DNA of 64,000 nt from Serratia plymuthica NBRC 102599 (GTDB lineage Bacteria > Pseudomonadota > Gammaproteobacteria > Enterobacterales > Enterobacteriaceae). Each line of letters opens with the position of its first letter. Position 1 is the first letter of the stretch. Below are positions 19,728-30,485 of this stretch, piece after piece. The stretch lies in assembly GCF_001590925.1 (NCBI RefSeq), contig NZ_BCTU01000019.1:94985-158984 (forward strand), in the 5' to 3' direction. The notes beneath the pieces were generated by a model. It was not told the DNA's origin and did not search any database. It was given only the letters and a program-made list of their open reading frames with translations. Made by a program: the position numbers and the translations under genes.

Positions 19728-21008
19728 ATGCGGCCTCAACACAAGATAGCGGCTGGGCTACTCGGCATCCTGATGTCACTCGCTTCTCCGGCGACGCTGG
19801 CAAATTTGTTGTCGGAAGACAGCGCTGTTAAATCTGAATATATGGAAGCGCAACGCGACAGCGAGGTTTATTCGCTGATTGGCGAGCATGTTATCCCGGT
19901 CGGAGAAGTGAAGCAGGGGCAGCTGATTCAGGTGTTCCCGGCGGATGCGGAATATTACGAATTCAAGTTTGGTCACGGCACGGGGTTTATCGATAAAGAC
20001 GACGTGCGCAACCTCAAAAAATCACGCAAGGTGCAAGACGATCTCGGTGAGCTGAATAAGCCGCTGACCAATCAGAACCTGATCACTCAGAAGGCGATCA
20101 ACGTCTATACCGAGGCGGATAACGCCAGCGAAGTGTTTGGCGTGCTGGAAGAGAACCTGCGTTATCCGATCATAGGCAAACTGAAGGATCGGCTGAACAA
20201 TACCTGGTATGAGATCAATATTGGCGATCGTCTGGGCTATATCAGCGAGCTGGATTGCGAAATAGACACCGGCATTCCGGTGTTGACCTACCACCATCTG
20301 CTGAAAAACGAAGAGAACAAGCGTTTCCGCCATACCTCGACCACCACTTCGGACGTGGCGTTCAGCAACCAGATGACCTACCTGAAGCAGGCCGGTTATG
20401 ACACCATTTCCCTGTACCAGTTGGAAGCTTACCTGAAGAATCAGATCAATCTGCCGGGCAAGGCGGTGGTGTTGACCTTTGATGACGGGCTGAAATCGGT
20501 CTATCGCTATGCCTATCCGGTATTGAAGGACTACGGCTTCCGCGCAACGGCGTTTATTATTTCTTCGCGCATCAAACGCCATCCGCAGAAGTGGAACCCG
20601 GACTCGCTGCAGTTTATGAGCATTTCCGAACTGAAGCAGATACAGGACGTGTTCGACGTGCAGTCACATACGCATTTCCTGCACCGTACCGACGGCAACC
20701 GCCAGCCTATTCTGCTGAGCCGTTCGCTGCACAATATCGAATTCGATTTTGAGCGTTCGCGCCGTGCGCTGTCGCAGTTTAATCCGCACGTGTTGTACGT
20801 ATCCTATCCGTTTGGCGGCTACAATCAGCGGGCGATACAGGCGGCGAAAGACGCCGGTTTCCACATGGCGGTGACCACGGTGCAGGGTAAGGTAAAGCCG
20901 GGGGATAATCCGTATACGCTGAAGCGGCTGTATATTCTGCGTACCGACTCCATTCAGACCATGGCGGACAGGATAGCCAACAAGCCGGGAACTGTGGTGG
21001 TGCAATAA
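19728..21008 (+). CDS. yadE: YadE, exported polysaccharide deacetylase family protein
   Basis: 426 residues with a signal peptide (residues 1-26, cleavage near ATLA). An N-terminal region of about 150 residues resembles SH3-like repeats, and a C-terminal NodB-homology domain follows. Metal and catalytic motifs visible are TFDDG and SHTH. It probably removes acetyl groups from an envelope polysaccharide; the E. coli protein has no proven substrate. Start chosen at 19728 because upstream codons lie in the promoter; the ribosome binding site is weak. Convergent with panD. Confidence 0.88.
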   Translation: MRPQHKIAAGLLGILMSLASPATLANLLSEDSAVKSEYMEAQRDSEVYSLIGEHVIPVGEVKQGQLIQVFPADAEYYEFKFGHGTGFIDKDDVRNLKKSRKVQDDLGELNKPLTNQNLITQKAINVYTEADNASEVFGVLEENLRYPIIGKLKDRLNNTWYEINIGDRLGYISELDCEIDTGIPVLTYHHLLKNEENKRFRHTSTTTSDVAFSNQMTYLKQAGYDTISLYQLEAYLKNQINLPGKAVVLTFDDGLKSVYRYAYPVLKDYGFRATAFIISSRIKRHPQKWNPDSLQFMSISELKQIQDVFDVQSHTHFLHRTDGNRQPILLSRSLHNIEFDFERSRRALSQFNPHVLYVSYPFGGYNQRAIQAAKDAGFHMAVTTVQGKVKPGDNPYTLKRLYILRTDSIQTMADRIANKPGTVVVQ

Positions 21009-21013
21009 CAGGA

Positions 21014-21042
21014 AACGGGCGCTGAAAGGCGCCCGTTTTTAT
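21014..21042. terminator. bidirectional terminator between yadE and panD
   Basis: AACGGGCGC and GCGCCCGTT form the stem, followed by TTTTTATT on the + strand. It ends the yadE transcript; on the other strand the tail is poorer. Confidence 0.85.
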
Positions 21043-21044
21043 TC

Positions 21045-21425
21045 TCAGGCTACCTGAACCGGCACGGCTTTCGCTTTGCGTTGCAGGTTGTTGTCACCTT
21101 CGAAATAGGCGACTTTCGGGTGGTGCTGGCGGGCATCGGCATCGCTCATTTGCACGTAAGAGCAGATGATCAGTTTGTCGCCCACGCAGGCGCAACGTGC
21201 CGCCGCGCCGTTGACCGAAATGATGTGCGAACCGCGTTCAGCGGCGATGGCGTAGGTCGAGAAACGCTGACCGTTATCAACGTTATAAATATCTATAGCT
21301 TCATATTCCAGAATGCCTGCGGCCTCCAGGAAATCCTGATCGATGGCGCAGGAGCCTTCATAGTGCAAGTCGGCCTGAGTCACTTTCACCCGATGCAGCT
21401 TGCCTTGCAGCATAGTACGTATCAT
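21045..21425 (-). CDS. panD: aspartate 1-decarboxylase proenzyme PanD
   Basis: Makes beta-alanine from aspartate for pantothenate. The 126-residue proenzyme is cleaved between G24 and S25 (HYEGSCAI) to form the pyruvoyl group. The start at 21425 gives the E. coli N-terminus; the in-frame extension to 21512 is not conserved. It is separated from panC by 135 bases, where E. coli carries an unrelated gene, so it may have its own promoter. Confidence 0.96.
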   Translation of the reverse strand: MIRTMLQGKLHRVKVTQADLHYEGSCAIDQDFLEAAGILEYEAIDIYNVDNGQRFSTYAIAAERGSHIISVNGAAARCACVGDKLIICSYVQMSDADARQHHPKVAYFEGDNNLQRKAKAVPVQVA

Positions 21426-21560
21426 AACTTTACCTAACTGAGTATCAGCCTTCACAGGCGATTGAGGTTGAACATCCATCCGGCGTTTATCGTCACCGAT
21501 AAGTGCCTCCATGTCTACTTTCAGAGGGGCTGAAACAGTGACGATTGCACAAAAAATAGC

Positions 21561-22415
21561 TTACAACGTCAGGTCAACCTGCTGGTTGTCGATCAGGCGC
21601 GCCTTGCCCAGCCAGGCGGCCATCAGTACCACTGCGCGTTGGCTTTCAACACCCAGCGGTTGCAGGCTGTCTGCGTCACGGATAAACAGTTCGTCCGGGG
21701 TGAAACCGGCGGCGCGCAGGTGCGCGGCGGTTTGCTCCAGCAGATCGTCGATGTGGCGCTCGCCGTTGCTGAGTTGTTCTGCCAATGCGTTCATGATCTT
21801 GCTGAGCTGAGGGGCGATTTTGCGTTCTTCGGCAGTCAGGTAGCCGTTGCGCGAGCTGAGCGCCAGGCCGTCTTTAGCGCGCACGGTCGGCACGCCGACG
21901 ATATCGATGTCGTACCCCATGTCCGCCACCATCTTGCGGATCAGCGCCAGTTGCTGGTAGTCCTTCTCGCCAAAACAGGCCAGATCCGGCTGAACCAGAT
22001 TGAACAGTTTGCTGACGATGGTGGCGACGCCGCGGAAATGACCGGGGCGGCTGGCGCCTTCCAGCATGGTGGAAATACCCGGCACGTCGACATAGGTTTG
22101 CTGTTCCAGCCCCTGCGGGTAGACATCGGCCGGCGCCGGTGCGAACACCAGGTCGACGTTGCGGCGGGTCAGCTTTTCGCTGTCCTCCTGCAGGGTGCGC
22201 GGGTAGCGCGCCAGATCGTCAGGGCGTTCGAACTGCATCGGATTCACGAAAATGCTGACCACCACGATATCGGCGCGCGCGCGGGCTTCATCAACCAGCG
22301 TCATATGGCCTTCGTGCAGATTGCCCATGGTCGGTACCAACGCGATGCGTTTGCCGTCCTGGCGCCAGCGGCGGATCTGCTGACGCAGCAAAGGCAGGGT
22401 TTCGATAATAATCAT
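21561..22415 (-). CDS. panC: pantothenate synthetase PanC
   Basis: ATP-dependent ligation of pantoate and beta-alanine. 284 residues with the nucleotidyltransferase motif [10 protein letters not shown] and the KMSKS-like [14 protein letters not shown] at 22415 follows AGGAG with good spacing; the long N-terminal in-frame extension overlaps panB. It lies 22 bases after panB and is co-transcribed with it. Confidence 0.97.
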   Translation of the reverse strand: MIIIETLPLLRQQIRRWRQDGKRIALVPTMGNLHEGHMTLVDEARARADIVVVSIFVNPMQFERPDDLARYPRTLQEDSEKLTRRNVDLVFAPAPADVYPQGLEQQTYVDVPGISTMLEGASRPGHFRGVATIVSKLFNLVQPDLACFGEKDYQQLALIRKMVADMGYDIDIVGVPTVRAKDGLALSSRNGYLTAEERKIAPQLSKIMNALAEQLSNGERHIDDLLEQTAAHLRAAGFTPDELFIRDADSLQPLGVESQRAVVLMAAWLGKARLIDNQQVDLTL

Positions 22416-22437
22416 TGATAGCTCCTGGAACGATCGC

Positions 22438-23232
22438 TTAATTAAAAGAGTGTTCTTCAGCGGGGTAAGCGCCTTGCTCCACTTCCTGCATATACTGTTG
22501 CACCGCCAGGCGAATATCGCCGCTTTGCGCCAGGAAGTTTTTAGCGAATTTCGGCGTATGGCCACCGGTAATGCCAAAGGCGTCGTGCATAACCAGGATC
22601 TGGCCATCGGTCACGTTGCCGGCGCCAATGCCGATCACCGGAATGGACAGCGCTTCGGTGATCTTGCGCGCCAGTTCGGTCGGTACGCACTCCAGCACCA
22701 GCAGTTGCATGCCGGCCAGCTCCAGATTTTGCGCATCTTCCAGCAGTTGTTTGGCGGCGAGCTCGTCACGGCCTTGCACCTTGTAGCCACCGAATACGTT
22801 CACCGACTGCGGCGTCAGGCCGAGGTGGCCGCATACCGGTACGGCGCGCTCGGTGAGCATTTTCACCGTTTCGCACAGCCAACTGCCGCCTTCCAGTTTC
22901 ACCATATTGGCACCGGCCTGCATCAGTTCGGCGGCGTTGGCGAAGGCTCGTTCCGGGGTGGCGTAACTCATGAAAGGCATGTCAGCCAGCAGCAGGCAGG
23001 CTGGGGCACCACGGCGTACGGCCCGTGTGTGGTAAGCGATGTCGGCGACGGTGACCGGCAGCGTGGAGTCGTGGCCCTGCAGCGTCATGCCCAGCGAATC
23101 GCCCACCAGCAGTACTTTAACGCCTTGCTCTTCAAACAGTTGGGCAAAGCTGGCATCGTAGGCGGTCAGTGAAGCAAACTTGCGTTGCTCCTGTTTCCAC
23201 TGGCGCAAATGGGTCACGGTGGTGGGTTTCAT
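22438..23232 (-). CDS. panB: 3-methyl-2-oxobutanoate hydroxymethyltransferase PanB
   Basis: First committed step of pantothenate synthesis: hydroxymethyl transfer from 5,10-methylene-THF to ketoisovalerate giving ketopantoate. 264 residues like E. coli. Conserved [20 protein letters not shown] (metal and substrate site) and [17 protein letters not shown] at 23232 follows AGGAG. First gene of panBC, divergent from qseB. Confidence 0.97.
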   Translation of the reverse strand: MKPTTVTHLRQWKQEQRKFASLTAYDASFAQLFEEQGVKVLLVGDSLGMTLQGHDSTLPVTVADIAYHTRAVRRGAPACLLLADMPFMSYATPERAFANAAELMQAGANMVKLEGGSWLCETVKMLTERAVPVCGHLGLTPQSVNVFGGYKVQGRDELAAKQLLEDAQNLELAGMQLLVLECVPTELARKITEALSIPVIGIGAGNVTDGQILVMHDAFGITGGHTPKFAKNFLAQSGDIRLAVQQYMQEVEQGAYPAEEHSFN

Positions 23233-23340
23233 CACTACGTCTCCTGAATAGAGCCGCGCGGTACGCGCAGGGCCCTGGCTGCAAAAAAGTGCTGTCATTC
23301 TACTGTAACCCTAACGGGGTGGGTAGCGCAGATCATGAAG

Positions 23341-23357
23341 CTTAAGGGGTTCTTAAG
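23341..23357 (+). promoter_or_regulatory. PmrA/QseB-type direct-repeat box in front of qseBC
   Basis: CTTAAG-GGGTT-CTTAAG: two perfect hexamers spaced by 5 bp, the arrangement known for PmrA (BasR) boxes. A -10-like TGTAAT lies at 23368-23373, so the second hexamer abuts the -35 position, as in promoters activated by PmrA-like regulators. QseB is a close relative, so autoregulation is the simplest reading. Confidence 0.72.
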
Positions 23358-23391
23358 AACCTTGTGATGTAATAGCGAAAAAGGGATGAGC

Positions 23392-24054
23392 ATGCGAATT
23401 CTGCTGATAGAAGATGACAAGTTAATCGGTGACGGCATCAAAGCCGGGTTGAGCAAACTCGGCTTTAATCTGGACTGGTTTACCGACGGGTTGGTCGGCA
23501 AAAGCGCGCTGGAAAGCGCACCTTACGATGCGGTGATCCTCGATCTCAGCTTGCCGGGCATGGATGGGATGGATTTATTGCGCCAGTGGCGCCAGGCTGG
23601 CCATGATGTGCCGGTGCTGATCCTTACCGCGCGCGATGCGCTGGAGCAGCGAGTCAGCGGCCTGCAGAGCGGTGCCGATGATTACCTGTGCAAACCTTTC
23701 GCCCTGACGGAAGTTGCGGCGCGCCTGCAGGCGTTGATCCGCCGCCGTCATGGCCAACTGATGCCGCAACTGGTGCATGGCAATCTGGTGTTTGACTCGG
23801 CCACTCGCAGTGTGAGCTGCAACGGCGAGCCGGTAACCTTGACGCCGCGTGAGCTGGCGGTGCTGGAGCTGTTCCTGCATAACAAGGGACGAGTGCTGGC
23901 GCGGTCGCTGATCCAGGAAAAACTGTACAACTGGGATGACGAAGTCAGCAGTAATGCCGTGGAAGTGCACATTCATCACCTGCGGCGCAAGTTGGGTAAC
24001 GGTTTTATCCGTACCATTCACGGCGTGGGCTACACGTTGGGGGAGGTAGAGTGA
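23392..24054 (+). CDS. qseB: response regulator QseB
   Basis: OmpR-family regulator of 220 residues: receiver domain with phosphorylation site D51 ([12 protein letters not shown]) and K near 101 in CKPFALTEV, then a winged-helix DNA-binding domain ending [14 protein letters not shown]. Similarity to E. coli QseB extends along the whole protein. The ATG at 23392 has AGGG at proper spacing; the ATG at 23386 is too close to it. In E. coli qseBC is elsewhere; here it separates panB from folK. Partner kinase is the next gene. Confidence 0.9.
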   Translation: MRILLIEDDKLIGDGIKAGLSKLGFNLDWFTDGLVGKSALESAPYDAVILDLSLPGMDGMDLLRQWRQAGHDVPVLILTARDALEQRVSGLQSGADDYLCKPFALTEVAARLQALIRRRHGQLMPQLVHGNLVFDSATRSVSCNGEPVTLTPRELAVLELFLHNKGRVLARSLIQEKLYNWDDEVSSNAVEVHIHHLRRKLGNGFIRTIHGVGYTLGEVE

Positions 24055-25409
24055 AACATCTCAGCTTGCGGCTGCGGCTGATCCTGATTTTCAGCCTGCT
24101 GGCGCTGGTGACCTGGTGTTCCGCCAGCCTGGTGGCGTGGATGATGACGCGCAACAACATCAATGAAGTGTTTGATACCCAGCAGATGCTGTTTGCCAAG
24201 CGCCTGGCGACCGCCAATCTGGGCGATCTGCTGGCCGACGAAAGCGTGCGTAGCCTGCCGAAAACCAAGAAGTTGGTGCATCACGGCAAGCGGGGCAAGC
24301 AGGATGACGACGCGTTGGCGTTCGCCATCTTCGACCGCAACGGCAAGATGTTGCTCAATGACGGTGAAAACGGCGCGGATTTCCGCTTTGACGGTGAGCG
24401 CGAAGGCTTTACCGATGGCGAAAGGCTGGGCGATGACGACAGCTGGCGGCTGCTGTGGCTGACCAGCCCGGACGGCCGCTATCGTATCGTTGTCGGCCAG
24501 GAGTGGGATTACCGGCAGGATATGGCGCTGGGTATGGTCACCGGGCAACTGGTGCCGTGGCTGGTGACGTTGCCGATTTTGATGCTGTTGATCGCGCTGA
24601 TGGTGGGGCGTGAACTGCGGCCACTGCGCGCGGTGGCCGTCGGGCTGCGCAAACGCGCACCGGACGACGCTACGCCGCTGGATGCGCGTCAGGTACCGAC
24701 CGAAGTCAGGCCGCTGGTGGATGCGCTGAACGCGCTGTTTGCGCGCATCAATGCGTTGCTGGTGCGTGAGCGGCGTTTTACCTCAGATGCTGCCCATGAG
24801 CTGCGTAGCCCATTGGCGGCGCTGCGGGTGCAGACGGAAGTGGTGCAATTGGCCGGTGACGATGAGCCGATGCGCGAGCATGCGCTGGGCAATCTGACGG
24901 TGAGCATCGATCGTGCCACCCGCCTGGTCGATCAGTTGCTGACGTTGTCGCGGTTGGATTCACTGTCGGATTTGGCCGATTTGGAGCCGGTCGACTGGAG
25001 CCGGCTAGTGCCGATGACGTTGGCGGAGCAGGATCGTCATGCTCACGCCGCCGGTGTCACGTTGCGTTACGAACAGCAGGGCATGCCGGCACCGTTACAG
25101 GGGCAAGCGTTGCTGCTGTCGCTGCTGGTGCGTAATTTGGTGGACAATGCGGTACGTTACACGCCTGCGGGCGGCACCGTCACTGTGAGGCTTACAGAGC
25201 GCTTGCTGGCGGTCGAAGACAATGGGCCGGGGATAACGGCGGAGCACCTGGTACGGCTGGGGGAGCGCTTTTATCGTCCGCCGGGCCAGGAGCAAACCGG
25301 CAGCGGGTTGGGGCTGTCTATCGTGCAGCGCATCGCCGGTTTGCACGGGCTGCGCATCAGCTTTGCCAACCGGGCAGAAGGCGGGTTTGTCGCTCAGGTG
25401 ATGCTGTAG
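24051..25409 (+). CDS. qseC: sensor histidine kinase QseC
   Basis: 452-residue inner-membrane kinase. TM1 near residues 8-30, periplasmic sensor domain to about 165, TM2 about 166-187, HAMP, then the H box with H249 ([14 protein letters not shown]), and N, G1 and G2 boxes ([29 protein letters not shown]). Starts at GTG overlapping the qseB stop (GTGA), so translation is coupled. E. coli QseC senses host and bacterial signalling molecules; the ligand here is not shown by sequence. Confidence 0.9.
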   Translation: MKHLSLRLRLILIFSLLALVTWCSASLVAWMMTRNNINEVFDTQQMLFAKRLATANLGDLLADESVRSLPKTKKLVHHGKRGKQDDDALAFAIFDRNGKMLLNDGENGADFRFDGEREGFTDGERLGDDDSWRLLWLTSPDGRYRIVVGQEWDYRQDMALGMVTGQLVPWLVTLPILMLLIALMVGRELRPLRAVAVGLRKRAPDDATPLDARQVPTEVRPLVDALNALFARINALLVRERRFTSDAAHELRSPLAALRVQTEVVQLAGDDEPMREHALGNLTVSIDRATRLVDQLLTLSRLDSLSDLADLEPVDWSRLVPMTLAEQDRHAHAAGVTLRYEQQGMPAPLQGQALLLSLLVRNLVDNAVRYTPAGGTVTVRLTERLLAVEDNGPGITAEHLVRLGERFYRPPGQEQTGSGLGLSIVQRIAGLHGLRISFANRAEGGFVAQVML

Positions 25410-25433
25410 GGGGCGCTGCATGCCGCGCCCGAC

Positions 25434-25934
25434 TCAGGCTTTTTGTTTGGGCTGATGCCAAAGTTCCATGCCGTTCTCCGGCACGCGCTTCAGGCAACTG
25501 GCCAGCGACTCACCGTCAGGGAACACCAATTCGGGGGCGATTTCCGCCAGCGGGTAGAGCATGAACTCGCGTTCTTTCAGGCCGTAATGCGGCACTGTCA
25601 GGCGATCGGTATGAATAACCTGCTCGCCATACAGCATGATGTCCAGATCGAGGGTGCGCGGGCCCCAGCGCTCATCTTTGCGCACACGGCCCTGATTGCG
25701 TTCTATCGCTTGGGTATGATCGAGCAGTTGTTCGGCGGGCAGCAAGGTATCCAGCGCCACCACCGCATTGAGAAAGTCCGGCTGGTTCTGCGGCCCCAGC
25801 GGCTTGGTGCGGTAAAACGACGAACAAAGGATCAATCGGGTGCGCGGAAGATGCTCCAGCGCCTCCAGTGCGGCTTTTACCTGTTGCAGCGGTTGCGCCA
25901 GGTTACTCCCCAGCGCGATATAAACGCGGATCAT
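25434..25934 (-). CDS. folK: HPPK (folate synthesis pyrophosphokinase) FolK
   Basis: 6-hydroxymethyl-7,8-dihydropterin pyrophosphokinase; transfers pyrophosphate from ATP to the pterin in folate synthesis. 166 residues, slightly longer than E. coli (159). Signature motif RWGPRTLDLDIMLYG with the two metal-binding Asp. Its start codon shares one base with the pcnB stop (TAATG), so the pair is coupled, as in E. coli. Confidence 0.96.
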   Translation of the reverse strand: MIRVYIALGSNLAQPLQQVKAALEALEHLPRTRLILCSSFYRTKPLGPQNQPDFLNAVVALDTLLPAEQLLDHTQAIERNQGRVRKDERWGPRTLDLDIMLYGEQVIHTDRLTVPHYGLKEREFMLYPLAEIAPELVFPDGESLASCLKRVPENGMELWHQPKQKA

Positions 25935-27487
25935 TATGCTCCTTCTTTACGCGGCGTCCGGCGGCGAGGGCGACGCTGACGCGCGCGACGTGGCGCGGGG
26001 TCGTCACCCAAAGTACTCAACATGGTTTTCTGACGCGCCGGCGTGGCTTCCTGGAACTCGCCCCACCATTCGGTCAGACGCAGCATTTCCTGGTTTTCTT
26101 CCACTTCGGCGCGCAGCGCCAGCAGATCGTAAGCGGCGCGGAATTTCGGGTGTTCCATCAGCTTGTGCGCACGTTTGCCCTGACGGCGAGACAGGCGCAA
26201 CTGCAACTGCCAGATATCGCGAACCAACGTGGTGATGCGTTTCGGGATCGCCAGCGAACGACACTGTTCGTCCAGCACGTCGTTCATCGCCAACGCGAAG
26301 GCGTCGTAATACGCCAGCCCGCTTTCCTGCGCCAGTTTCTGCGCATGTTCCAGCAGCGGATACCAAAGCATAGCAGCAAACAGGAACGCCGGATTGACGC
26401 GCATGTCGTTCTGCAGCCGATAATCGGTGTTTTTCAGCACCTGTGCCAGAATGCGCTCCATCGGCGTGTCATGGCTAGGCGTGAAGTGGCGTGCTATCTG
26501 CGGGAACAGCGGCTGGAACAGCTGGTATTCGCACAGTTTCAAATAGGTTGGGTAACCGTAACCTGCCTGCAGCAGCTTGAGCGATTCCTCAAACAGACGC
26601 GCCGGCGGGATCTCATGCAGCAACGACGCCAGGCGTGGGATCGGCTCGGCGGTTTCGTCGCTGATGCTCATGTCCAGCTTGGCGGCAAAGCGCACCGCAC
26701 GCAGCATGCGCACCGGATCTTCGCGGTAGCGGGTTTCCGGATCGCCGATCAGGCGAATCACGCCCTGTTGCAGGTCACGCATACCGTCAACGTAATCACG
26801 CAGGGTGAAGTCCGCCACGCCGTAATACAGACTGTTGATGGTGAAGTCGCGGCGCTGAGCATCTTCTTCGATCGAACCGAAGATGTTGTCGCGCAACAGC
26901 ATGCCATTTTGGGCCTGCTGGGAAGAATTCTTGTCTGATTCCGGGGTTTGCTGCTCGTGGTGGCCGCGGAAAGTGGCAACCTCGATGATTTCCGGCCCGA
27001 ACATCACGTGCGCCAGACGGAAACGGCGGCCGACCAGGCGGCAGTTACGGAACAGCTTGCGCACCTGATCTGGCGTGGCGTTGGTGGTGATGTCGAAATC
27101 TTTCGGCTTTTTGCCGAGCAACAAATCGCGCACGCCGCCACCGACCAGATAAGCTTCGTAGCCGGATTTGTTCAGGCGGTACAACACCTTCAGCGCATTC
27201 TCACTGATGTCTTTGCGTGAGATTGAATGCTGATCGCGTGGGATCACGGTCATAGGGCCGGTTCCCTCCGCTGCGGGAAAAGGTGGGCGCTTACGCGGCG
27301 CAGGCCGGCGGGCAGGGGTTTCTCTGCCGCTTTCGGCGTGCCGTTGTTGTTGCGGCGCGGCAGGCTGTTCAGCCACCACGCTTTCTTCGCGGATTACCTT
27401 TTTATCGCTCACCGGCGCATCCTCGCGGGGCAGCTTGTCATCGCGGATTAGTACCTTACGGCAGAAATTGGCTACTCGGGTAAAAAT
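25934..27487 (-). CDS. pcnB: poly(A) polymerase I PcnB, probable AUU start
   Basis: Adds 3' poly(A) tails that promote RNA decay and controls ColE1-type plasmid copy number. Nucleotidyltransferase motif [23 protein letters not shown] with the catalytic DxD, and an Arg-rich C-terminal tail. The first conventional start is GTG at 27412. However, the frame remains open upstream and encodes [14 protein letters not shown], nearly identical to the E. coli N-terminus after its first codon. That segment begins with ATT at 27485-27487 behind GAGGTG, and E. coli pcnB is known to start at AUU. I therefore annotate 517 residues from ATT; gene callers would truncate it by 25. Confidence 0.88.
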   Translation of the reverse strand: MFTRVANFCRKVLIRDDKLPREDAPVSDKKVIREESVVAEQPAAPQQQRHAESGRETPARRPAPRKRPPFPAAEGTGPMTVIPRDQHSISRKDISENALKVLYRLNKSGYEAYLVGGGVRDLLLGKKPKDFDITTNATPDQVRKLFRNCRLVGRRFRLAHVMFGPEIIEVATFRGHHEQQTPESDKNSSQQAQNGMLLRDNIFGSIEEDAQRRDFTINSLYYGVADFTLRDYVDGMRDLQQGVIRLIGDPETRYREDPVRMLRAVRFAAKLDMSISDETAEPIPRLASLLHEIPPARLFEESLKLLQAGYGYPTYLKLCEYQLFQPLFPQIARHFTPSHDTPMERILAQVLKNTDYRLQNDMRVNPAFLFAAMLWYPLLEHAQKLAQESGLAYYDAFALAMNDVLDEQCRSLAIPKRITTLVRDIWQLQLRLSRRQGKRAHKLMEHPKFRAAYDLLALRAEVEENQEMLRLTEWWGEFQEATPARQKTMLSTLGDDPAPRRARQRRPRRRTPRKEGA

Positions 27488-27548
27488 GGTACACCTCGAT
27501 AGTGACTGATAAAAATGGAGCTAACAAAAAATAGCGGCTAATCATAGC

Positions 27549-28448
27549 TCACCATGGCTCCTTTGAGAATGCCGATGTGTTTTCATCCACCTGGCGCGGC
27601 ACATTTTCTAACGTCCAGTGTGCTATAGCCCAGCTCAATAATAACGACAGGTCAAGATCTTGCCAGCTTTCCGGCAGCGGTTGACGCAGAAATTTCAGCG
27701 CGGCGATCAACACCGGGCGCGGATCGCCTTCGGGCAGCGCGGGGGCATGATTTTGCTTCGACAACTTGATGCCGTTTGCGCCCAGCGCCAACGGCAGATG
27801 CACATAGGCGGGGACCGGCGCCTGCAACTGATGATACAGCGCAATCTGGCGCACTGTCGGCTCAATCAGATCGGCGCCACGCACGATTTCGGTCACGCCC
27901 TGGAAATGGTCGTCAACCACCACTGCCAAATTATAGGCAAACAACCCATCGCGTCGGCGAATGATAAAATCTTCCCGCGCCAAAGCCGGATCGGCCCGCA
28001 ACTCGCCTTGCAGGCGATCGTGAAAGGCGTAAACCGGTGTGGATTGACGTAAACGGATAGCGGCGCCCTGCGGACCAAGATGCAAATCACGGCAGTGGCC
28101 GTCATACAAACCGCCAATTTGCTGGATACGGCTGCGGGTGCAATTGCAGAAATAGCTAAGCCCCTGTTGTTGCAGCTGATCCAGGGTTGCGCGGTAGGCT
28201 TCGTGACGTTGGGATTGATAGATGACCTGGCCGTCCCAGAGGAGACCATAGTGTTCCAGTGCGGATAAGATACGGGCGGCCGCACCGGCGACTTCGCGCG
28301 GAGGGTCAATATCTTCAATGCGAACCAGCCACTGCCCGCGTTGGGCACGAGCCTGGAGGTAGCTTCCCAGAGCGGCAATCAGCGAGCCGAAATGCAGATC
28401 CCCGGAAGGCGATGGGGCAAAGCGCCCCACATAATGACTTTCTTGCAT
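27549..28448 (-). CDS. gluQ: glutamyl-Q tRNA(Asp) synthetase GluQ
   Basis: Class I synthetase-like enzyme that attaches glutamate to queuosine 34 of tRNA(Asp). About 299 residues: HIGH-like [10 protein letters not shown] near residue 15, KMSKS-like KLSKQNH, and a zinc site (CNC-x18-C) in the middle; no anticodon-binding domain, as expected. The ATG at 28448 matches the family N-terminus but lacks a clear ribosome binding site; a GTG at 28487 falls in a hairpin. It lies downstream of dksA on the same strand. Confidence 0.93.
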   Translation of the reverse strand: MQESHYVGRFAPSPSGDLHFGSLIAALGSYLQARAQRGQWLVRIEDIDPPREVAGAAARILSALEHYGLLWDGQVIYQSQRHEAYRATLDQLQQQGLSYFCNCTRSRIQQIGGLYDGHCRDLHLGPQGAAIRLRQSTPVYAFHDRLQGELRADPALAREDFIIRRRDGLFAYNLAVVVDDHFQGVTEIVRGADLIEPTVRQIALYHQLQAPVPAYVHLPLALGANGIKLSKQNHAPALPEGDPRPVLIAALKFLRQPLPESWQDLDLSLLLSWAIAHWTLENVPRQVDENTSAFSKEPW

Positions 28449-28480
28449 ATCAGAGGGGAAAGGTTCCCTTTTCTCTGTGT

Positions 28481-28502
28481 GGCGCACGTTGGAGCGTGCG
28501 CC
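28481..28502 (-). terminator. hairpin between dksA and gluQ
   Basis: GGCGCACG, loop of 6, CGTGCGCC, 19 bases after the dksA stop, without a U-run. In Shigella and E. coli an intergenic terminator sets how much gluQ is made from the dksA transcript, and this hairpin holds the same place. A weaker GGGAA/TTCCC hairpin follows at 28452-28476. Confidence 0.65.
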
Positions 28503-28520
28503 ACAGCGGTAACAACTGTA

Positions 28521-28976
28521 TTAGCCGGCCATCTGCTTTTCGCGGATTTCTGCCAGGGTCTTGCAGTCGATGCACAAATCGGCAGTCGGACGCGCTTCAA
28601 GGCGACGAATACCGATCTCCACGCCGCAGGAGTCGCAGTAGCCGAAATCTTCGTCTTCCACTTTCTTCAGCGTTTTCTCGATCTTTTTGATCAGTTTGTG
28701 TTCACGGTCACGGTTACGCAGTTCAAGGCTGAACTCTTCTTCCTGCGCGGCACGGTCTACCGGATCCGGGAAGTTGGCCGCTTCGTCTTGCATATGCGAT
28801 ACAGTACGGTCCACTTCGTCCCTGAGCTGGTTGCGCCACGCTTCAAGAATAAGCTTGAAATGCTTCAACTGGGCGACGTTCATGTACTCTTCGCCCGGCT
28901 TCTCTTGGTACGGCTCCACCCCAGCGATGGCGAGAATGCTCAAGGACGAGGTTTTACGGGTTTGCCCTTCTTGCAT
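28521..28976 (-). CDS. dksA: RNA polymerase-binding transcription factor DksA
   Basis: Binds the RNA polymerase secondary channel and acts with ppGpp in the stringent response. 151 residues identical in length to E. coli: coiled-coil tip with [12 protein letters not shown] (the two Asp needed for activity) and a four-Cys zinc finger CDSCG ... CIDCK. Start ATG follows GGAG. Divergent from the sfsA region is not the case; sfsA is also on this strand, 182 bases upstream. Confidence 0.98.
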   Translation of the reverse strand: MQEGQTRKTSSLSILAIAGVEPYQEKPGEEYMNVAQLKHFKLILEAWRNQLRDEVDRTVSHMQDEAANFPDPVDRAAQEEEFSLELRNRDREHKLIKKIEKTLKKVEDEDFGYCDSCGVEIGIRRLEARPTADLCIDCKTLAEIREKQMAG

Positions 28977-29158
28977 GTTGCTTCTCCTACATACACACGC
29001 ACTATCGAATCCCCAATGCGGGGGAAAAACAGGCCGCTATAAATAACAGATGGAAGGTAGGTTGGCAATTATTCCTGTCGCCTGCTTGACAATGCTGTGA
29101 AGGAAGGCGTATTTGGCGACGCGATGACCGGTTGTTGAATTATTGGTGCCCGGTGCCG

Positions 29159-29866
29159 CTAATCGATAAAAAACGGTAACTTATCACAGAGAGATATACC
29201 GTCAGGTGATAATTTAGCCCCATAACAAACGACTTCTACTCCCAACTGCCGAACCTGTGCCAACAGTGCCGCATAACGCTCATCTATATGATGTGCCGGT
29301 GCGACCTGTTCAATACCGCTATGTAACACAGCAAAAAACAAAACCGCCCGCTGCCCGCTTTCAACCACGCCGAGCAACTCACGCAGATGCTTTTGTCCTC
29401 TGAGCGTTACCGCATCAGGGAAGTAACCACGTTGTTGTTGCAGTAATGTGACTGACTTAACTTCAATATAGCAGTTAACCCTGTTTTCTGCCTGTAATAA
29501 CAAATCGATACGGCTGTTTTCACTGCCATATCTTACTTCGCCGCTGATTTTACTGTAACCGGATAATTCATTGATTAAATTCTGTTCAATGGCTTCGCGC
29601 ACCAATCCGTTGGCGCGAAGGGTGTTGACGCAGATCCAATCCCCCTGTTGGGTGTGCGTCAACTCCCAGCTGTGGGCATATTTGCGCTTGGCGTTATCCG
29701 AAGTGGAATACCAAAGGGTATCGCCTGGGGTGGCGCAGCCGGTCATGGCACCCGTGTTGGCGCAGTGCAGGGTAAATGTTTCGCCTTCCGGGGTAATCGC
29801 GTCGGCCAGAAAGCGCTTGTAGCGTTTAATCAGCGTGGCGGAACGTAGCGGTGGGGTGAAAATCAT
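29159..29866 (-). CDS. sfsA: SfsA, DNA-binding / sugar fermentation stimulation protein
   Basis: 235 residues with an N-terminal OB-like fold and a nuclease-like domain (RIDLLLQ ... [10 protein letters not shown]). E. coli SfsA was found as a stimulator of mal gene expression; its activity is unsettled. ATG at 29866 has AGGA 7 bases upstream and overlaps the thpR stop by 4 bases (ATGA), so the two are coupled; an extension to 29893 would lie inside thpR. Confidence 0.93.
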   Translation of the reverse strand: MIFTPPLRSATLIKRYKRFLADAITPEGETFTLHCANTGAMTGCATPGDTLWYSTSDNAKRKYAHSWELTHTQQGDWICVNTLRANGLVREAIEQNLINELSGYSKISGEVRYGSENSRIDLLLQAENRVNCYIEVKSVTLLQQQRGYFPDAVTLRGQKHLRELLGVVESGQRAVLFFAVLHSGIEQVAPAHHIDERYAALLAQVRQLGVEVVCYGAKLSPDGISLCDKLPFFID

Positions 29867-30405
29867 GGGGTATCCTGATGGGCTAAAGGCCATTGTTCCA
29901 GCGGGTGATAACGCGTGCGACCGTTCTCAAATACCGACTGGTACAGCGTGAAGGAGTCGGCGCTGAAGGTCCAGCCCGGCGTTGCGGGCGGCACGGCTAC
30001 CGGTTGCGTTGCAGAGCGCAGCAGGGTGATGTGCGGATGAAACGGCATCGGGCTTTGGTAGCAGCCGCTGCGGGCCGCCTGTGATCGCAACAGCTCCGCC
30101 AGTTGCAACGCCCCTCGCGGTGCGCGGCGGGTGCCAAGCCATACCACGCCAGGGCGCGGCCAGTGGCCAAGATCGTCCAGTATCATGCTGAAGCCGGGTT
30201 GGATAATGCGGCCGGCCAGCTTTTTCAGCGCGGTTTCCTTTTGCGCGCTGACATCACCGAGAAACGCCAGCGTCAGATGCAGGTTGGCTGCGGCGACTGG
30301 CCGACCGGCTTCGGGCGTGAAAGCTTCGGCGCGCCAGCGAATCACCTGTTGCTGCAGTGCATCCGGTAAGGTCAGGGCGAAAAACAGGCGGCGCGAACTG
30401 GACAT
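29863..30405 (-). CDS. thpR: RNA 2',3'-cyclic phosphodiesterase ThpR (LigT)
   Basis: 2H phosphoesterase that opens 2',3'-cyclic phosphates on RNA and was first described as a 2'-5' RNA ligase. 180 residues with both HxTx motifs (HLTLAF near residue 43, HPHITLLR near 127). The start at 30405 ([11 protein letters not shown]) aligns with E. coli; the in-frame extension to 30462 enters the hrpB promoter. Translation is coupled to sfsA downstream. Confidence 0.94.
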   Translation of the reverse strand: MSSSRRLFFALTLPDALQQQVIRWRAEAFTPEAGRPVAAANLHLTLAFLGDVSAQKETALKKLAGRIIQPGFSMILDDLGHWPRPGVVWLGTRRAPRGALQLAELLRSQAARSGCYQSPMPFHPHITLLRSATQPVAVPPATPGWTFSADSFTLYQSVFENGRTRYHPLEQWPLAHQDTP

Positions 30406-30443
30406 AGATACCCGGCAAATGAATGAAACGCAGAGTCTAATGC

Positions 30444-30449
30444 TACAAT
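30444..30449 (+). promoter_or_regulatory. -10 element of hrpB promoter
   Basis: TGCTACAAT at 30441-30449 is an extended -10. Transcription would begin near 30456. This excludes the GTG at 30450 as the hrpB start. Confidence 0.55.
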
Positions 30450-30485
30450 GTGCGTCGCCCAATGTTAACCACTACGGAGAGTTCT

